A stretch of DNA of 64,000 nucleotides from Devosia nitrariae. GTDB taxonomy: Bacteria; Pseudomonadota; Alphaproteobacteria; Rhizobiales; Devosiaceae. Each line of letters begins with the position of its first letter. Positions within the stretch are counted from its first letter, which is position 1. Below the pieces are notes generated by a model, which worked only from the letters and a program-made list of their open reading frames with translations, did no database searches and was not told where the DNA came from. This document shows positions 36,124-44,318 of this stretch, one piece after another. The stretch spans positions 310,001 to 374,000 of the forward strand of contig NZ_BSNS01000002.1 in assembly GCF_030160115.1 (NCBI RefSeq), read 5' to 3'. A program made the position numbers and the translations under genes.

Positions 36124-36408
36124 ATGAAAGTCCTCTACACCGCCAAGGCCAGTTCGACCGGCGGGCGCACCGGGGATGGCGCGACCGATGACGGCGTGCT
36201 CGACGTCATGCTGACGGAACCGAGGGAAAAGGGCGGGCCCGGAGCGCCTGGCACTCACCCCGAACAGCTCTTCGCGGTCGGCTACTCGGCAGGCGTTCTG
36301 GGCGCGGTCAAGGCGGCCGCCGAGGACCTGGTCCAGCGCGCCCATGTCATCGGCCCCTACAGCGAAGCGTCGCGTAAGGGTTTCGAGGTCTCGATCGGCG
36401 TGGTCTAG
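36124..36408 (+). CDS. Truncated Ohr/OsmC-like protein lacking both redox cysteines
   Basis: A 94-residue relative of organic hydroperoxide reductase Ohr (normally about 140). The N-terminal half is well kept: VLYTAKASSTGGRTG, with the catalytic-type Arg15, and GTHPEQLFAVGYSAG with Glu47. The peroxidatic Cys expected after GYSA is Gly57, the resolving Cys expected in VCPYS is Gly77 (VIGPYSEASR), and about 45 residues between LGAVK and AAEDLVQRAH are missing in frame. A good ribosome site (AAGGAGACGATCG) remains. It cannot be a thiol peroxidase; it is either a decaying paralogue or a repurposed OsmC-fold fragment. No ohrR is adjacent. Confidence 0.8.
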   Translation: MKVLYTAKASSTGGRTGDGATDDGVLDVMLTEPREKGGPGAPGTHPEQLFAVGYSAGVLGAVKAAAEDLVQRAHVIGPYSEASRKGFEVSIGVV

Positions 36409-36437
36409 AAACAACATACGACATCCAGACGGCGGCT

Positions 36438-36457
36438 CCGCGGGCGCAGGCCCGCGG
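36438..36457 (+). terminator. GC hairpin after the Ohr-like gene
   Basis: CCGCGGGC-GCAG-GCCCGCGG forms an 8-bp perfect stem 30 bases after the Ohr-like stop. It lacks a T-run, so it is a weak or Rho-assisted terminator at best. It precedes the SLC13 gene. Confidence 0.45.
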
Positions 36458-36522
36458 TCTACATCCCTCGGGGGCTTTCCATAACCTACGAACAAATCAC
36501 CCTCTTCGCCCTTCTGGCGGTC

Positions 36523-38250
36523 GTGCTGGTCCTGTTGATGTGGGGCCGCTGGCGCTATGACCTCGTATCCTTCGCCGCGCTGATCGCGTCCGTGGTGCTG
36601 GGCGTCGTGCCGGCCGACCGGGCTTTCAGCGGCTTTGCCAACGATGCCACCGTCATCGTCGTGCTGGTACTGGTCGTCAGCTTCGGGCTGACGCGATCGG
36701 GTGCAATCGAACTGGTGACGCGACGGCTGATCAGCACGCCCAAATCCGTGCCGGTTCATCTGGGACTCCTGGGGGGTATAGCAGCGGTGCTCTCGGCGTT
36801 CATGAACAACGTGGCGGCGCTGGCGCTGACCATGCCTGTCGACATCCAGGCGGCTCAGAAGGCTGGGCGCTCGCCTTCGCTGACCCTGATGCCCCTGGCA
36901 GCAGCGACGATCCTGGGCGGGCTTGTCACCCTCATCGGCACGCCGGCCAACATCCTCATCGCCTCCTACCGCGAGCAGGCAAGCGGGAGAGCGTTCGCCA
37001 TGTTCGACTACGCGCCGGTCGGTCTGACGGTCGCGCTCGTCGGGCTCAGTTTCATCGCGCTCATCGGCTGGCGAATCATTCCGATGCGCGATCACGGCAA
37101 CGCCATGGCCGAGCTCGCGGCCATGGAGAATTATGTCAGTGAGCTGGTGGTCAAGGCGAAGTCGAAGGCCGTCGGACGGCGGATCGCGGATCTCGATGCG
37201 GTCGCCGAGGAGAACGATGCGCAGATCCTCGGCCTCGTGCGCAAGGCCCGACGCCTGCCGGGCCGGGCAAGGACCGAGGAAATCGTCTCCGGCGACCTGC
37301 TCGTTGTCGAGGGCTCTCCCGAGGCGCTCAATAGTCTGGCGGCGGCGCTAGGCCTCAGTTTCCAGGGGAAATCCGGCCAGAAGGCGCATCTCGATGCTAG
37401 CCAGGGTTTCATCGAGGCTGTGGTCAGCCGGGAGAGCCGGCTTATTGGACGCTCTGCCAACGAGGTGCAGATGCTGCGTGGCTATGGCGTATCGCTCCTT
37501 GGCATTTCGCGGCGGGGAAAGACGCTGCGTGAGCGGGTGCGGCGGACAGCCCTGCAGGCAGGCGATGTGCTGCTGCTCCTGGGGGCGACCGACAGCATGG
37601 AGGAAGTGCTGACACGACTGGACTGCCTGCCGCTGGCGCACACCCCGACCCTTACCCGCTACGACAAGGCGCTCCTGGCGATTGGCCTCTTTGCCGGAGC
37701 CATCGCCCTTTCTGTCTCAGGGCTGCTGCCGCTGACCATCGGGCTTTCGCTGGTGGTCATCGCATTCGTCCTCGCCGATATCGTGCCGATCCGTGAGATC
37801 TACGAGGCCATCGAATGGCCGATCATCATTCTTCTCGGCGCGCTCATTCCCATGGGAGAGGCACTGGAGAGCTCGGGCGGCACCATGCTCATCGCCAACG
37901 GCATCGCACAGGCAACGCAAAGCCTTCCGGCGTGGGTGGCGCTGACGGCGATGCTGGTGGTGACGATGCTGCTTTCCGATATCCTCAACAATGCGGCGAC
38001 GGCCGTCATCGCCGCACCCATCGCCTACGGCCTCGCCAATGCCATGGGGGTCAATCCCGACGCCTTCCTGATGGCCGTCGCCATCGGGGCGAGCTGTGCG
38101 TTCCTCACCCCTATCGGCCATCAGAACAGCCTCCTGATCATGGGGCCGGGGGGCTACCAATTCTCCGACTACTGGAAGTTCGGCCTGCCCCTCGAACTGC
38201 TGACGGTGGCCGTGGCTGTGCCAGCGATCCTTATCTTCTGGCCGCTCTGA
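36523..38250 (+). CDS. SLC13/DASS-family permease with two TrkA-C (RCK_C) domains
   Basis: An inner-membrane anion carrier, 575 residues from GTG 36523. The N-terminal transmembrane half (MNNVAALALTMPV, LIGTPANILIASY) and C-terminal half (LNNAATAVIAAPIAYGL, FLTPIGHQNSLLIMGPGGY) bear the repeated Asn-containing SLC13 substrate motifs. Between them lie two RCK_C regulatory domains (about 200-370). Likely substrates are dicarboxylates, sulfate or a similar anion. The protein-like frame continues 14 codons upstream to 36481 (TYEQITLFALLAVVLV completes TM1), where the only start-like codon is ATA, 6 bases after GGGGG. A GTG start would truncate TM1. Confidence 0.88.
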   Translation: MLVLLMWGRWRYDLVSFAALIASVVLGVVPADRAFSGFANDATVIVVLVLVVSFGLTRSGAIELVTRRLISTPKSVPVHLGLLGGIAAVLSAFMNNVAALALTMPVDIQAAQKAGRSPSLTLMPLAAATILGGLVTLIGTPANILIASYREQASGRAFAMFDYAPVGLTVALVGLSFIALIGWRIIPMRDHGNAMAELAAMENYVSELVVKAKSKAVGRRIADLDAVAEENDAQILGLVRKARRLPGRARTEEIVSGDLLVVEGSPEALNSLAAALGLSFQGKSGQKAHLDASQGFIEAVVSRESRLIGRSANEVQMLRGYGVSLLGISRRGKTLRERVRRTALQAGDVLLLLGATDSMEEVLTRLDCLPLAHTPTLTRYDKALLAIGLFAGAIALSVSGLLPLTIGLSLVVIAFVLADIVPIREIYEAIEWPIIILLGALIPMGEALESSGGTMLIANGIAQATQSLPAWVALTAMLVVTMLLSDILNNAATAVIAAPIAYGLANAMGVNPDAFLMAVAIGASCAFLTPIGHQNSLLIMGPGGYQFSDYWKFGLPLELLTVAVAVPAILIFWPL

Positions 38251-38282
38251 CTTGTACCGGCGGTTGCTGCTTGCAGGAAGTC

Positions 38283-38306
38283 GGGCGGGGCGCATGCGCC
38301 CCGCCC
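38283..38306. terminator. Bidirectional terminator-like palindrome
   Basis: GGGCGGGGCGCA and TGCGCCCCGCCC are perfectly complementary over 12 bp with no spacer. It lies between the convergent SLC13 and ABC exporter genes (61-bp gap). Position and symmetry fit a shared terminator. Confidence 0.65.
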
Positions 38307-38311
38307 ATTCC

Positions 38312-40120
38312 TCAGGCGACGTTGAGGCCGCGGGTCAGTTCCAGCGCCTGACGCTCGAAGAGCCGGCGATAGATACCGTTCTTCAAGCCGATGAGGCTCT
38401 GATGGTTACCCTCCTCAACGATGCGGCCCTTGTCGAAGACGAGGAGCCGGTCGAGCGACTTGACTGTCGACAGGCGGTGCGCCACCACGAGCGTCGTACG
38501 CCCCAGCATCAGCCGCTCCATCGCCTGCTGGATCAAGACCTCGCTCTCGGAATCGAGGCTCGAGGTTGCCTCGTCGAAGATAAGGATCGGCGCATTGGCT
38601 AGGAACGCCCGGGCGATTGCGACGCGCTGGCGCTCGCCGCCCGAGAGCTTGACGCCGCGCTCACCCACCAGCGTGTCGTAGCCCTTGGGGAGTTCGCAGA
38701 TGAACTCGTGGGCGCTGGCCTGCCGTGCCGCCTCGACGATCTCGGCGCGGCTGGCGCCGGGCCGGGCATAGGCGATGTTCTCGGCAAGCGAGCGGTGGAA
38801 GAGCACCGGCTCCTGCTGGACGATGGCGATCTGGCTTCGCAGCGACTCCTGCTTGACGTCCGCGATGTTGACGCCATCGATGGTTATGGCACCGCCACTG
38901 ACGTCGTAGAGGCGTTGGATGAGCTTGACGAAAGTCGTCTTGCCCGAACCGGAATGCCCGACGAGTCCGACCCGCTCGCCCGCCCGGATCTCGACCGAGA
39001 AGTCCTTGTAGAGCGGCGTTGGGTGCGCACCGTAGCGGAACGTCACCCGATCGAAGGCGATGGCGCCCTTGCCGATGCGGATGGGCTCGGCGCCGGGTTT
39101 GTCCTCGATACCCAGCGGCTGGTCGTAGAGGCCAACGAGTTCTTCCATGTCGTTGATCGAGCGCTGCAGGTTGCGGATGTGCATGCCCACATCGTTGAGA
39201 TGGCCGCCGAGCACGAAGAACATGGTCAAAACGAACGCCATGTCGCCGGCACTGGCAAGATCGTTCTGCCAAAGGTAGAGCACGACGCCGAGAATGCCGG
39301 TCTGCATGACAACCATCATGGCGCCCTGCACACCGCCGTTGAACGTGCCGCGTCGCCAGGTGCGGCGGGTACGGTGGGACCATTTGTCGACCACATGGGT
39401 CAGCCGCTCCTCCTCGCGCGTCTCGGCGCCGAACGCCTTGACCACCGGATTGCAGCTCACCGCATCGGCGAGAACGCCGCCAAGCCTGGTGTCCCAGGCG
39501 TTGGCAAGGGTCGCGGCCGGCGCAACAAACCCGACTGAGAGCGAGACGGTGACGGCGATGAAGACGATCGAGCCGAGGCCGACGACGAGCCCCATCACCG
39601 GCCACTGGACACCGAGGATGACGGTTGCGCCCAAGAGCATGACGGCAGACGGGAACAGCGCCACCAGAAGAGTGTCGTTCAGGAGGTCGAGCGCCCACAT
39701 GCCGCGGGTGATCTTCCTGACCGTCGAGCCGGCAAAGCTGTTGGCGTGCCAGTCGGTCGAGAAGCGCTGGACGCGATGGAAGGCGCCGGCGGCGATGTCG
39801 CTCATCATCTTGAGGGTCAGGACGATGATGTTGAGGAAGGTCAGCTGCCGCAGCACAACGGAGGCGAGATAGAACGCAGCCAGCAGCCAGAAGGCGACGA
39901 GCGCGGCATTCCAGGTCGGGCCATGGTCGGCCGAGCCGGTGGCGATAGCGTCGACCAGGCGGCCTGCGAAGATCGGGGTCATCAACTGAGCGACGGTCGC
40001 CAGCATGATCAGCACAAGGATGGCGGCGATGCGCCAGGGCTGATGTGCCCAATGACGGGAGGTGAAGCCGAGGACGGATCGGAACGACTTGGCAGCGAAA
40101 ACGCGCTTCTTGCGATTCAT
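38312..40120 (-). CDS. ABC exporter, fused membrane and ATPase domains
   Basis: A 602-residue half-transporter that would act as a dimer. Six TM helices (about 30-320; LIMLATVAQLMTPIFAGRL is TM1-2) are followed by the ATPase with Walker A GHSGSGKTT, Q-loop QIAIVQQEPVLFH, signature LSGGERQRVAIARA, Walker B ILIFDEATSSLDSE and VVAHRLSTVKS. It is of the MsbA/multidrug type; lipid, glycan or drug export cannot be told apart from sequence. ATG 40120 is preferred to GTG 40141; neither has a strong ribosome site. It is monocistronic by context. Confidence 0.92.
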   Translation of the reverse strand: MNRKKRVFAAKSFRSVLGFTSRHWAHQPWRIAAILVLIMLATVAQLMTPIFAGRLVDAIATGSADHGPTWNAALVAFWLLAAFYLASVVLRQLTFLNIIVLTLKMMSDIAAGAFHRVQRFSTDWHANSFAGSTVRKITRGMWALDLLNDTLLVALFPSAVMLLGATVILGVQWPVMGLVVGLGSIVFIAVTVSLSVGFVAPAATLANAWDTRLGGVLADAVSCNPVVKAFGAETREEERLTHVVDKWSHRTRRTWRRGTFNGGVQGAMMVVMQTGILGVVLYLWQNDLASAGDMAFVLTMFFVLGGHLNDVGMHIRNLQRSINDMEELVGLYDQPLGIEDKPGAEPIRIGKGAIAFDRVTFRYGAHPTPLYKDFSVEIRAGERVGLVGHSGSGKTTFVKLIQRLYDVSGGAITIDGVNIADVKQESLRSQIAIVQQEPVLFHRSLAENIAYARPGASRAEIVEAARQASAHEFICELPKGYDTLVGERGVKLSGGERQRVAIARAFLANAPILIFDEATSSLDSESEVLIQQAMERLMLGRTTLVVAHRLSTVKSLDRLLVFDKGRIVEEGNHQSLIGLKNGIYRRLFERQALELTRGLNVA

Positions 40121-40427
40121 TTTGGAACCCGGCCGCGTCACCGCAAGCCGGCCTTATGGAAATGCAAATGGAAAACAGCCGGGACGGGGCAACTTGCCCC
40201 TCAGTCGAGATCGGCTATGGAAGAAAAACCGCAGGCGGCGCGCTGGCGGGCCGCGGATGGCGACGACCTAACGTCGCAGATCCCCGGACGGGAGGACGAA
40301 AAACGGTGCTGCCATTGAACGCCTCCCCGGTTGGAATAGTGCGGAAGACGATTGTTAGCCAAAGCGTTCGGCTTTGCCAACCGACAAATTCATAGACGAG
40401 AGAAAATGTTGCCCCTCTACAACAAGG
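40121..40427. other. 307-bp gap between ABC exporter and lipid kinase
   Basis: No supported gene. GGGGCAA-C-TTGCCCC forms a small perfect hairpin near 40184-40198. An imperfect inverted repeat (GTTAGCCAAAGC / GGCTTTGCCAAC) lies near 40356-40383 and may end transcription of the lipid kinase gene. The exporter promoter should lie at the left side. Confidence 0.4.
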
Positions 40428-41315
40428 TCAGGCGGGCGCGAAGACGGTGACCGCCGAGGGTCGGATGACGAAGTGGGCGGGGGTGGTGGTGACGATGTCT
40501 CCGTCGGTGTTGACCGGGCGCGGCTTCCTGGTGCGGATGTCGAATTCGGTGTCCTTCACCGTGCGCACCTCGTGCCAGGCGCCATGCTCGCCACGACGGA
40601 AGGCGCCGAGCATCAGCCCGAACTTCCAGACGTTCCTTAGTTCGAGGCTGTAGAGGTCGAGGTGGCCATCTTCGATGGTAGCATCCTGGTGAACGATCGC
40701 TCCGCCGCCATAATGGACGCCGTTGCCGACGGCGATCTGCAGGGTCCTGACCCGCACACGGCCCGACCCGCTGATAATCTGCGCGCTGAACGGGCGAGCC
40801 GAAGCCAGCACCTTGATGGCAGCCAGCGCATAGCCGAGCTTGCCCCAGCGGCGCTTGGCCTCGCGCGTGAGGCCGCGGGCGAGATCGGCGGCAACGCCGA
40901 TGCTGGCGACATTGAAGAACGGGTGACCGTTGACCTCGCCGAGGTCGATACGGCGGGTGGCGCCGGCGGTGATGATGTCGGCGGCAGCCAGCAGATCCTC
41001 GGGAATGGCAAGGGTGCGTGCAAGATCGTTGGCGGTCCCCATCGGCAGGATGCCCATAGGCAGGCCGGTGGCCAGCACGCCCTTGGCGGCCGAATTGATC
41101 GTGCCGTCGCCGCCGCACACGATGACGAGGTCGGCCTCGTGCTGGCGGCGCACAATGTCGGCCGAAACCTCGTCGGGGGTTTCGAAGCGCTCGACGACGG
41201 CGTCAACGCCGCCCTCGGCAAGACGGGCGACAAGGGAATCGAGCCCCTCTCCGCCGCGACGGGCATTGGGATTGACCAGCATCAACGCCCGGCGGCGGGC
41301 AAGGGATTTCGTCAT
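40428..41315 (-). CDS. Diacylglycerol-kinase-family lipid kinase (YegS/DgkB-like)
   Basis: A 295-residue kinase of the DAGK catalytic family. It has the nucleotide loop VCGGDGTINSAAKG (GGDGT at 68-72), GILPMGTANDLARTL and the C-terminal beta sandwich. YegS-like enzymes phosphorylate lipids such as phosphatidylglycerol or diacylglycerol; the substrate here is unknown. ATG 41315 was chosen for GAGG in CGACGAGGCCAT; the frame is open upstream. It is divergent from the aminopeptidase gene. Confidence 0.88.
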   Translation of the reverse strand: MTKSLARRRALMLVNPNARRGGEGLDSLVARLAEGGVDAVVERFETPDEVSADIVRRQHEADLVIVCGGDGTINSAAKGVLATGLPMGILPMGTANDLARTLAIPEDLLAAADIITAGATRRIDLGEVNGHPFFNVASIGVAADLARGLTREAKRRWGKLGYALAAIKVLASARPFSAQIISGSGRVRVRTLQIAVGNGVHYGGGAIVHQDATIEDGHLDLYSLELRNVWKFGLMLGAFRRGEHGAWHEVRTVKDTEFDIRTRKPRPVNTDGDIVTTTPAHFVIRPSAVTVFAPA

Positions 41316-41519
41316 ATGGCCTCGTCGGCAACTGGGGCGTCGTGGGCCACAGGCAGATGGGCGAACGGGACTGCCATGGCAAGCACCTGGCTCATTAAGT
41401 TTCGGTAAGGGTGCGCGATGTGGAACGGCCAGAGCGGAAATTCGGGACGATGGGCTCTGGCCGGCGGCGGCAACTCGATTTAGGCTCGCGCGCCAAATCA
41501 GTAGCAACGAGCCATATTC

Positions 41520-42755
41520 ATGACGTCTCCTGTTGATCCCATTAAACTCGACAAGCTGGCACAGGTTGCCATCAAGGTGGGGCTGCAATTACAGCCGGGC
41601 CAGGACCTGCTGATGACCGCACCGATGCCGGCGGCGCCGCTGGTCCGCCGCATCACCGAGCACGCCTACAAGGCGGGCGCGGGCCTGGTGACGACCATCT
41701 ATTCGGACGAAGAAGCTATCCTCGCCCGCTACAAGCATGCGTCGGATGCAAGCTTCGACAAGGCGGCTGGCTGGCTGTACAACGGCATGGCCGAAGCCTT
41801 CAAAGCCAATACCGCACGCTTGGCCATCGCCGGCGACAATCCGATGATGCTGGCCGGCCAGGACCCGGAGAAGGTTGCTCGGGCCAACAGGGCCAACTCG
41901 GCCGCCTATCGCCCGGCACTTGAGCTCATCACCGGATTCGACATCAACTGGAACATCGTTTCCTATCCGAGCCCTGCCTGGGCGCGGCAGGTTTTTCCGA
42001 ACGACCCCGAGGACGTGGCGGTCGGCAAGCTGGCGGATGCTATCTTCAAGGCGAGCCGCGTTGACGGCGAGGACCCGATCGGGGCCTGGAAGGAGCATAA
42101 CGCCAATCTCAGGAAACGCTGGACCTGGCTCAACGACAAGCGGTTCGTCGCGCTCCACTATTCGGGGCCGGGAACGGACCTGACCATCGGGCTCGCCGAC
42201 GGGCACAGGTGGAAGGGCGGCGCCTCGGAGGCCAAGAACGGCATCACCTGCAACCCCAACATCCCGACCGAGGAGGTGTTCACCACGCCGCATCGCGAGC
42301 GGGTCTCGGGCTATGTGCGCTCGAGCAAGCCCCTCTCGCACAACGGCACGCTGATCGAGAACATCGAGGCGCGGTTCGAGAACGGCGTGCTGGTGGAGTT
42401 GAAGGCGAGCAAGGGGGCGGACGTGTTCAACAAGGTGCTCGACACCGACGAGGGCGCACGGCGGCTGGGCGAGGTAGCGCTGGTGCCCAACTCCTCGCCG
42501 ATCTCGGCATCAGGGCTGCTGTTCTACAACACGCTGTACGACGAAAACGCGGCCTGCCACATCGCCATGGGGCAGTGCTATGCAGACTGCTTCGAGAACG
42601 GCAAATCCCTCACGCCCGAGCAGATCTTCGCCCAAGGCGGCAACAAGAGCCTCATTCATATCGACTGGATGATCGGCTCGGGCGAAATCGATATCGACGG
42701 CGTCCACGCCGACGGCACGCGCGAGCCGGTGATACGCAAGGGCGAATGGGCCTGA
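41520..42755 (+). CDS. M29-family aminopeptidase
   Basis: A 411-residue metallo-aminopeptidase of family M29 (aminopeptidase T/PepS/AmpS). Family marks are LLMTAPMPAAPLVRRITEHAYKAGA in the N-terminal domain and, in the catalytic half, NIPTEEVFTTPHRERVSGYV, GARRLGEVALVPNSSPIS, NAACHIAMGQCY and the C-terminal SLIHIDWMIGSGEIDIDGV with the metal-binding His/Asp. It acts on peptide N termini in the cytoplasm with two metal ions. The next gene (ydcF-like) starts 7 bases later. Confidence 0.93.
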   Translation: MTSPVDPIKLDKLAQVAIKVGLQLQPGQDLLMTAPMPAAPLVRRITEHAYKAGAGLVTTIYSDEEAILARYKHASDASFDKAAGWLYNGMAEAFKANTARLAIAGDNPMMLAGQDPEKVARANRANSAAYRPALELITGFDINWNIVSYPSPAWARQVFPNDPEDVAVGKLADAIFKASRVDGEDPIGAWKEHNANLRKRWTWLNDKRFVALHYSGPGTDLTIGLADGHRWKGGASEAKNGITCNPNIPTEEVFTTPHRERVSGYVRSSKPLSHNGTLIENIEARFENGVLVELKASKGADVFNKVLDTDEGARRLGEVALVPNSSPISASGLLFYNTLYDENAACHIAMGQCYADCFENGKSLTPEQIFAQGGNKSLIHIDWMIGSGEIDIDGVHADGTREPVIRKGEWA

Positions 42756-42762
42756 GGTTCGA

Positions 42763-43356
42763 ATGGTCTGGCTGCGCGGGGCAGTATCGGCGCTGCTTCT
42801 GCTGCTGTCGGTCTTCGGCCTCGCGCTCCTGGTCATTGCCGCGGATGTCATCCGCTTCGGCACGGAACAATCGCTCGCCAGCGCTGATGCGGCGCTGGTG
42901 CTGGGCGCGGCGGTCATCGGGGACCGGCCGTCGCCGGTACTGGCCGAGCGGCTGCGGCACGCGGGCGAACTCTATCGAGCAGGCCGGGTCGGTCGTATCG
43001 TCCTGACCGGCGGGCGCAGTCCCGAGGACGACCTGACCGAAGCCGAGGCGGGTCGCCGCTGGCTGCTGAGCCAGGGCGTGCCCGACGCGGTGATCATCCT
43101 CGAAGACCGCTCGCGCACGACCGTCGAGAACTTCCTCCTTTCTGAGCCGATCCTTGCCGAAGAGCGACTCGCCAAGGTGCTCGTGGTCTCAGACCCGCTG
43201 CACATGCGGCGGGCGATGGAGATCGCCGAGCGGGTAGGTTTTGCCGCGGAGCCGGCGCCGACGGAAACCACCCGCTATCGGAGCGCCGAAACTCTGCTGC
43301 CGTTCCTTGCCCGCGAGACCTGGTTCATGGCGCAGTACCTTCTCTTCGGGTGGTAA
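42763..43356 (+). CDS. YdcF/ElyC family (DUF218) membrane-anchored protein
   Basis: A 197-residue protein with one N-terminal TM helix (about 5-27) and a DUF218 domain outside. Conserved stretches are ADAALVLGAAV, RHAGELYRAGRVGRIVLTGG, EDRSRTTVENFLL and VLVVSDPLHMRRAMEIAERVG. DUF218 proteins such as ElyC and SanA affect envelope integrity; the enzymatic activity is uncertain. GAGG precedes the ATG, and it probably shares a transcript with the aminopeptidase gene. Confidence 0.88.
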   Translation: MVWLRGAVSALLLLLSVFGLALLVIAADVIRFGTEQSLASADAALVLGAAVIGDRPSPVLAERLRHAGELYRAGRVGRIVLTGGRSPEDDLTEAEAGRRWLLSQGVPDAVIILEDRSRTTVENFLLSEPILAEERLAKVLVVSDPLHMRRAMEIAERVGFAAEPAPTETTRYRSAETLLPFLARETWFMAQYLLFGW

Positions 43357-43415
43357 GCCGGTTGCCTCGCTGCGCGCCCGGTGCCAGACTCTTCGGAAAA
43401 CCTCAGGAGGAGACC

Positions 43416-44318
43416 ATGCTCGAAACTGTCGAATCCCGAATCGCCGTCTCCACTTGGTCGCTGCATAAAACACTGGGCGTCACCTTTCCCCACGATCTCG
43501 ACAGCGACGGGGTCGGGCCGCGCGAGGAAAGTTACGGCCCCGGCAGCGCCAGGCTCATCGACCTGCCGGCGCTGGTCAAATCGCACTGGATCGAGCGGCT
43601 GGAAGTCTGTTCGTTCCACCTGCCTTCGCGCGATGCCGGGTACCTTGCCGAATTCCGGGACGCGCTGGCAAGCGCCGGCGTTGCGCTGCAGACTATGCTG
43701 ATCGAGGCGGGCGACCTCAGCAACCCAGTAACGGCCGGACGCGACGGCAAGTGGATCTCCGGCTGGGTCGAGACCGCTATTGCCCTTGGCGCCGAGCACG
43801 CACGGATCATCGCGGGTAAACAGAAGCCCAGCCGCGAAGCGCTCGACCTTGCCGCCGATGGCCTCACCGCCATCGCCGACAGGTACTCTGAAGCGCCTAT
43901 CAGGCTCTTTACCGAGAACTGGTTCGATCTCCTCGCAACGCCCGAGCTCGTCAATGGCCTGCTCGACCGCACCGAAGGGAAGGTTGGCCTCAACGGCGAT
44001 TTCGGCAACTGGAGCGGGCCGGGCAAGTACGACGACTTGGCCTCCATCTTCTCGCGCGCCGAACTCTGCCACGCCAAGGCGGGCTTTACCGATGGTGTGC
44101 TGGACGCCGACGACTATGGCCAATGCATCCATGCCGCCGAGAGCGCCGGCTACACCGGACCCTATACCCTGATCTTCGATGCGCAGGCACCCGACGAATG
44201 GGCCGGTATCGCCATTGAACGGGCGTTCCTGCTCGACCGGCTGGCGGAAGCAGGAACTGGCCTGGGCCCTACTCCAGCGGCTTCAGTCCACCCAACAGGG
44301 TCGGCACCAGCTCGCTGA
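43416..44318 (+). CDS. Sugar phosphate isomerase/epimerase (xylose-isomerase-like TIM barrel)
   Basis: A 300-residue AP-endonuclease-2/IolE-type TIM barrel. It has IAVSTWSLHKTLG near the N terminus, HLPSRDAGYLAEFRDAL, the metal-site glutamate in LFTENWFDLL, GLNGDFGNW and the histidine in CHAKAGF. Two metal-ligand positions appear in the expected order. The substrate is unknown. AGGAGGAG precedes the ATG. The last 16 codons overlap the 3' end of the convergent flavoprotein gene, and the Pro/Ala/Thr-rich tail looks like a read-through extension. Confidence 0.85.
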   Translation: MLETVESRIAVSTWSLHKTLGVTFPHDLDSDGVGPREESYGPGSARLIDLPALVKSHWIERLEVCSFHLPSRDAGYLAEFRDALASAGVALQTMLIEAGDLSNPVTAGRDGKWISGWVETAIALGAEHARIIAGKQKPSREALDLAADGLTAIADRYSEAPIRLFTENWFDLLATPELVNGLLDRTEGKVGLNGDFGNWSGPGKYDDLASIFSRAELCHAKAGFTDGVLDADDYGQCIHAAESAGYTGPYTLIFDAQAPDEWAGIAIERAFLLDRLAEAGTGLGPTPAASVHPTGSAPAR

